Source: Fimenecus sp964614605 (lineage in GTDB: Bacteria; Bacillota; Clostridia; Oscillospirales; Acutalibacteraceae). Taken from it: DNA of 6,271 nt. Positions within the stretch are counted from its first letter, which is position 1. Each line of letters starts with the position of its first letter. The notes under the pieces were generated by a model. It ran no database searches. It was not told where the DNA came from and saw only the letters and a list, made by a program, of their open reading frames with translations. A program made the position numbers and the translations under genes. Below, in pieces: positions 6,213 through 6,271 of the stretch. The DNA is taken from NCBI GenBank assembly GCA_964614605.1, contig CAZTLU010000089.1, positions 1 through 6,271 of the forward strand. Reading direction: 5' to 3'.

Positions 6213-6271
6213 GTCGTGTTTTTACATCACCTTTATTTTATTTTACAAATTGGGGTTTACAGCACACTTTT

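Noticed and set aside
1..6271. CRISPR array, tRNA, rRNA, riboswitch or phage-defence system
   Set aside because: No spaced repeat array, no cloverleaf or rRNA sequence and no defence-type domains were seen on either strand.

Overview
The window looks like chromosomal DNA of a low-to-moderate GC Firmicute, most likely an anaerobic clostridium (perhaps the Ruminococcaceae/Oscillospiraceae side). The evidence is the gene set (Obg, Mini-III RNase, a YitT-type membrane protein, LepA, HemW), the AT-rich intergenic DNA with GAGG/GGGG ribosome binding sites, and the predominantly TAA stops. The assignment is inferred from gene content and style; no search was run.

Every gene I can support lies on the minus strand, so transcription runs from right to left. 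The order is: upstream AT-rich promoter region (about 6105-6271), obgE (ribosome-assembly GTPase), mrnC (Mini-III, 23S rRNA processing), a YitT/DUF2179 membrane protein, lepA (elongation factor 4), a ProXp-ala/PrdX-like Ala-tRNA(Pro) deacylase, hemW (radical-SAM heme chaperone), and finally the first 39 codons of a RAYT/IS200-like Y1 transposase that runs off the left edge. Gaps are tiny: 15 nt between obgE and mrnC, a short overlap from mrnC into yitT, 24 nt between yitT and lepA, an 8-nt overlap from lepA into the deacylase, a 4-nt ATGA overlap from the deacylase into hemW, and 3 nt between hemW and the transposase. I see no terminator between any of them, so obgE through hemW can be read as one operon.

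Four of the six complete genes serve translation quality or ribosome production: Obg (50S maturation), Mini-III (23S rRNA end processing), LepA (ribosomal GTPase) and the trans-editing deacylase (clearing mischarged tRNA-Pro). HemW commonly follows lepA in Firmicutes. YitT has no evident link to translation and looks like a passenger. The plus strand holds only shadow ORFs.

Nothing here amounts to a clearly new system. The points worth a second look are the unreported partial RAYT transposase immediately after hemW, the insertion of a tRNA-editing enzyme by overlap between lepA and hemW, non-canonical residues in the Obg G5 and switch I regions, and a phased A-tract repeat upstream of obgE.
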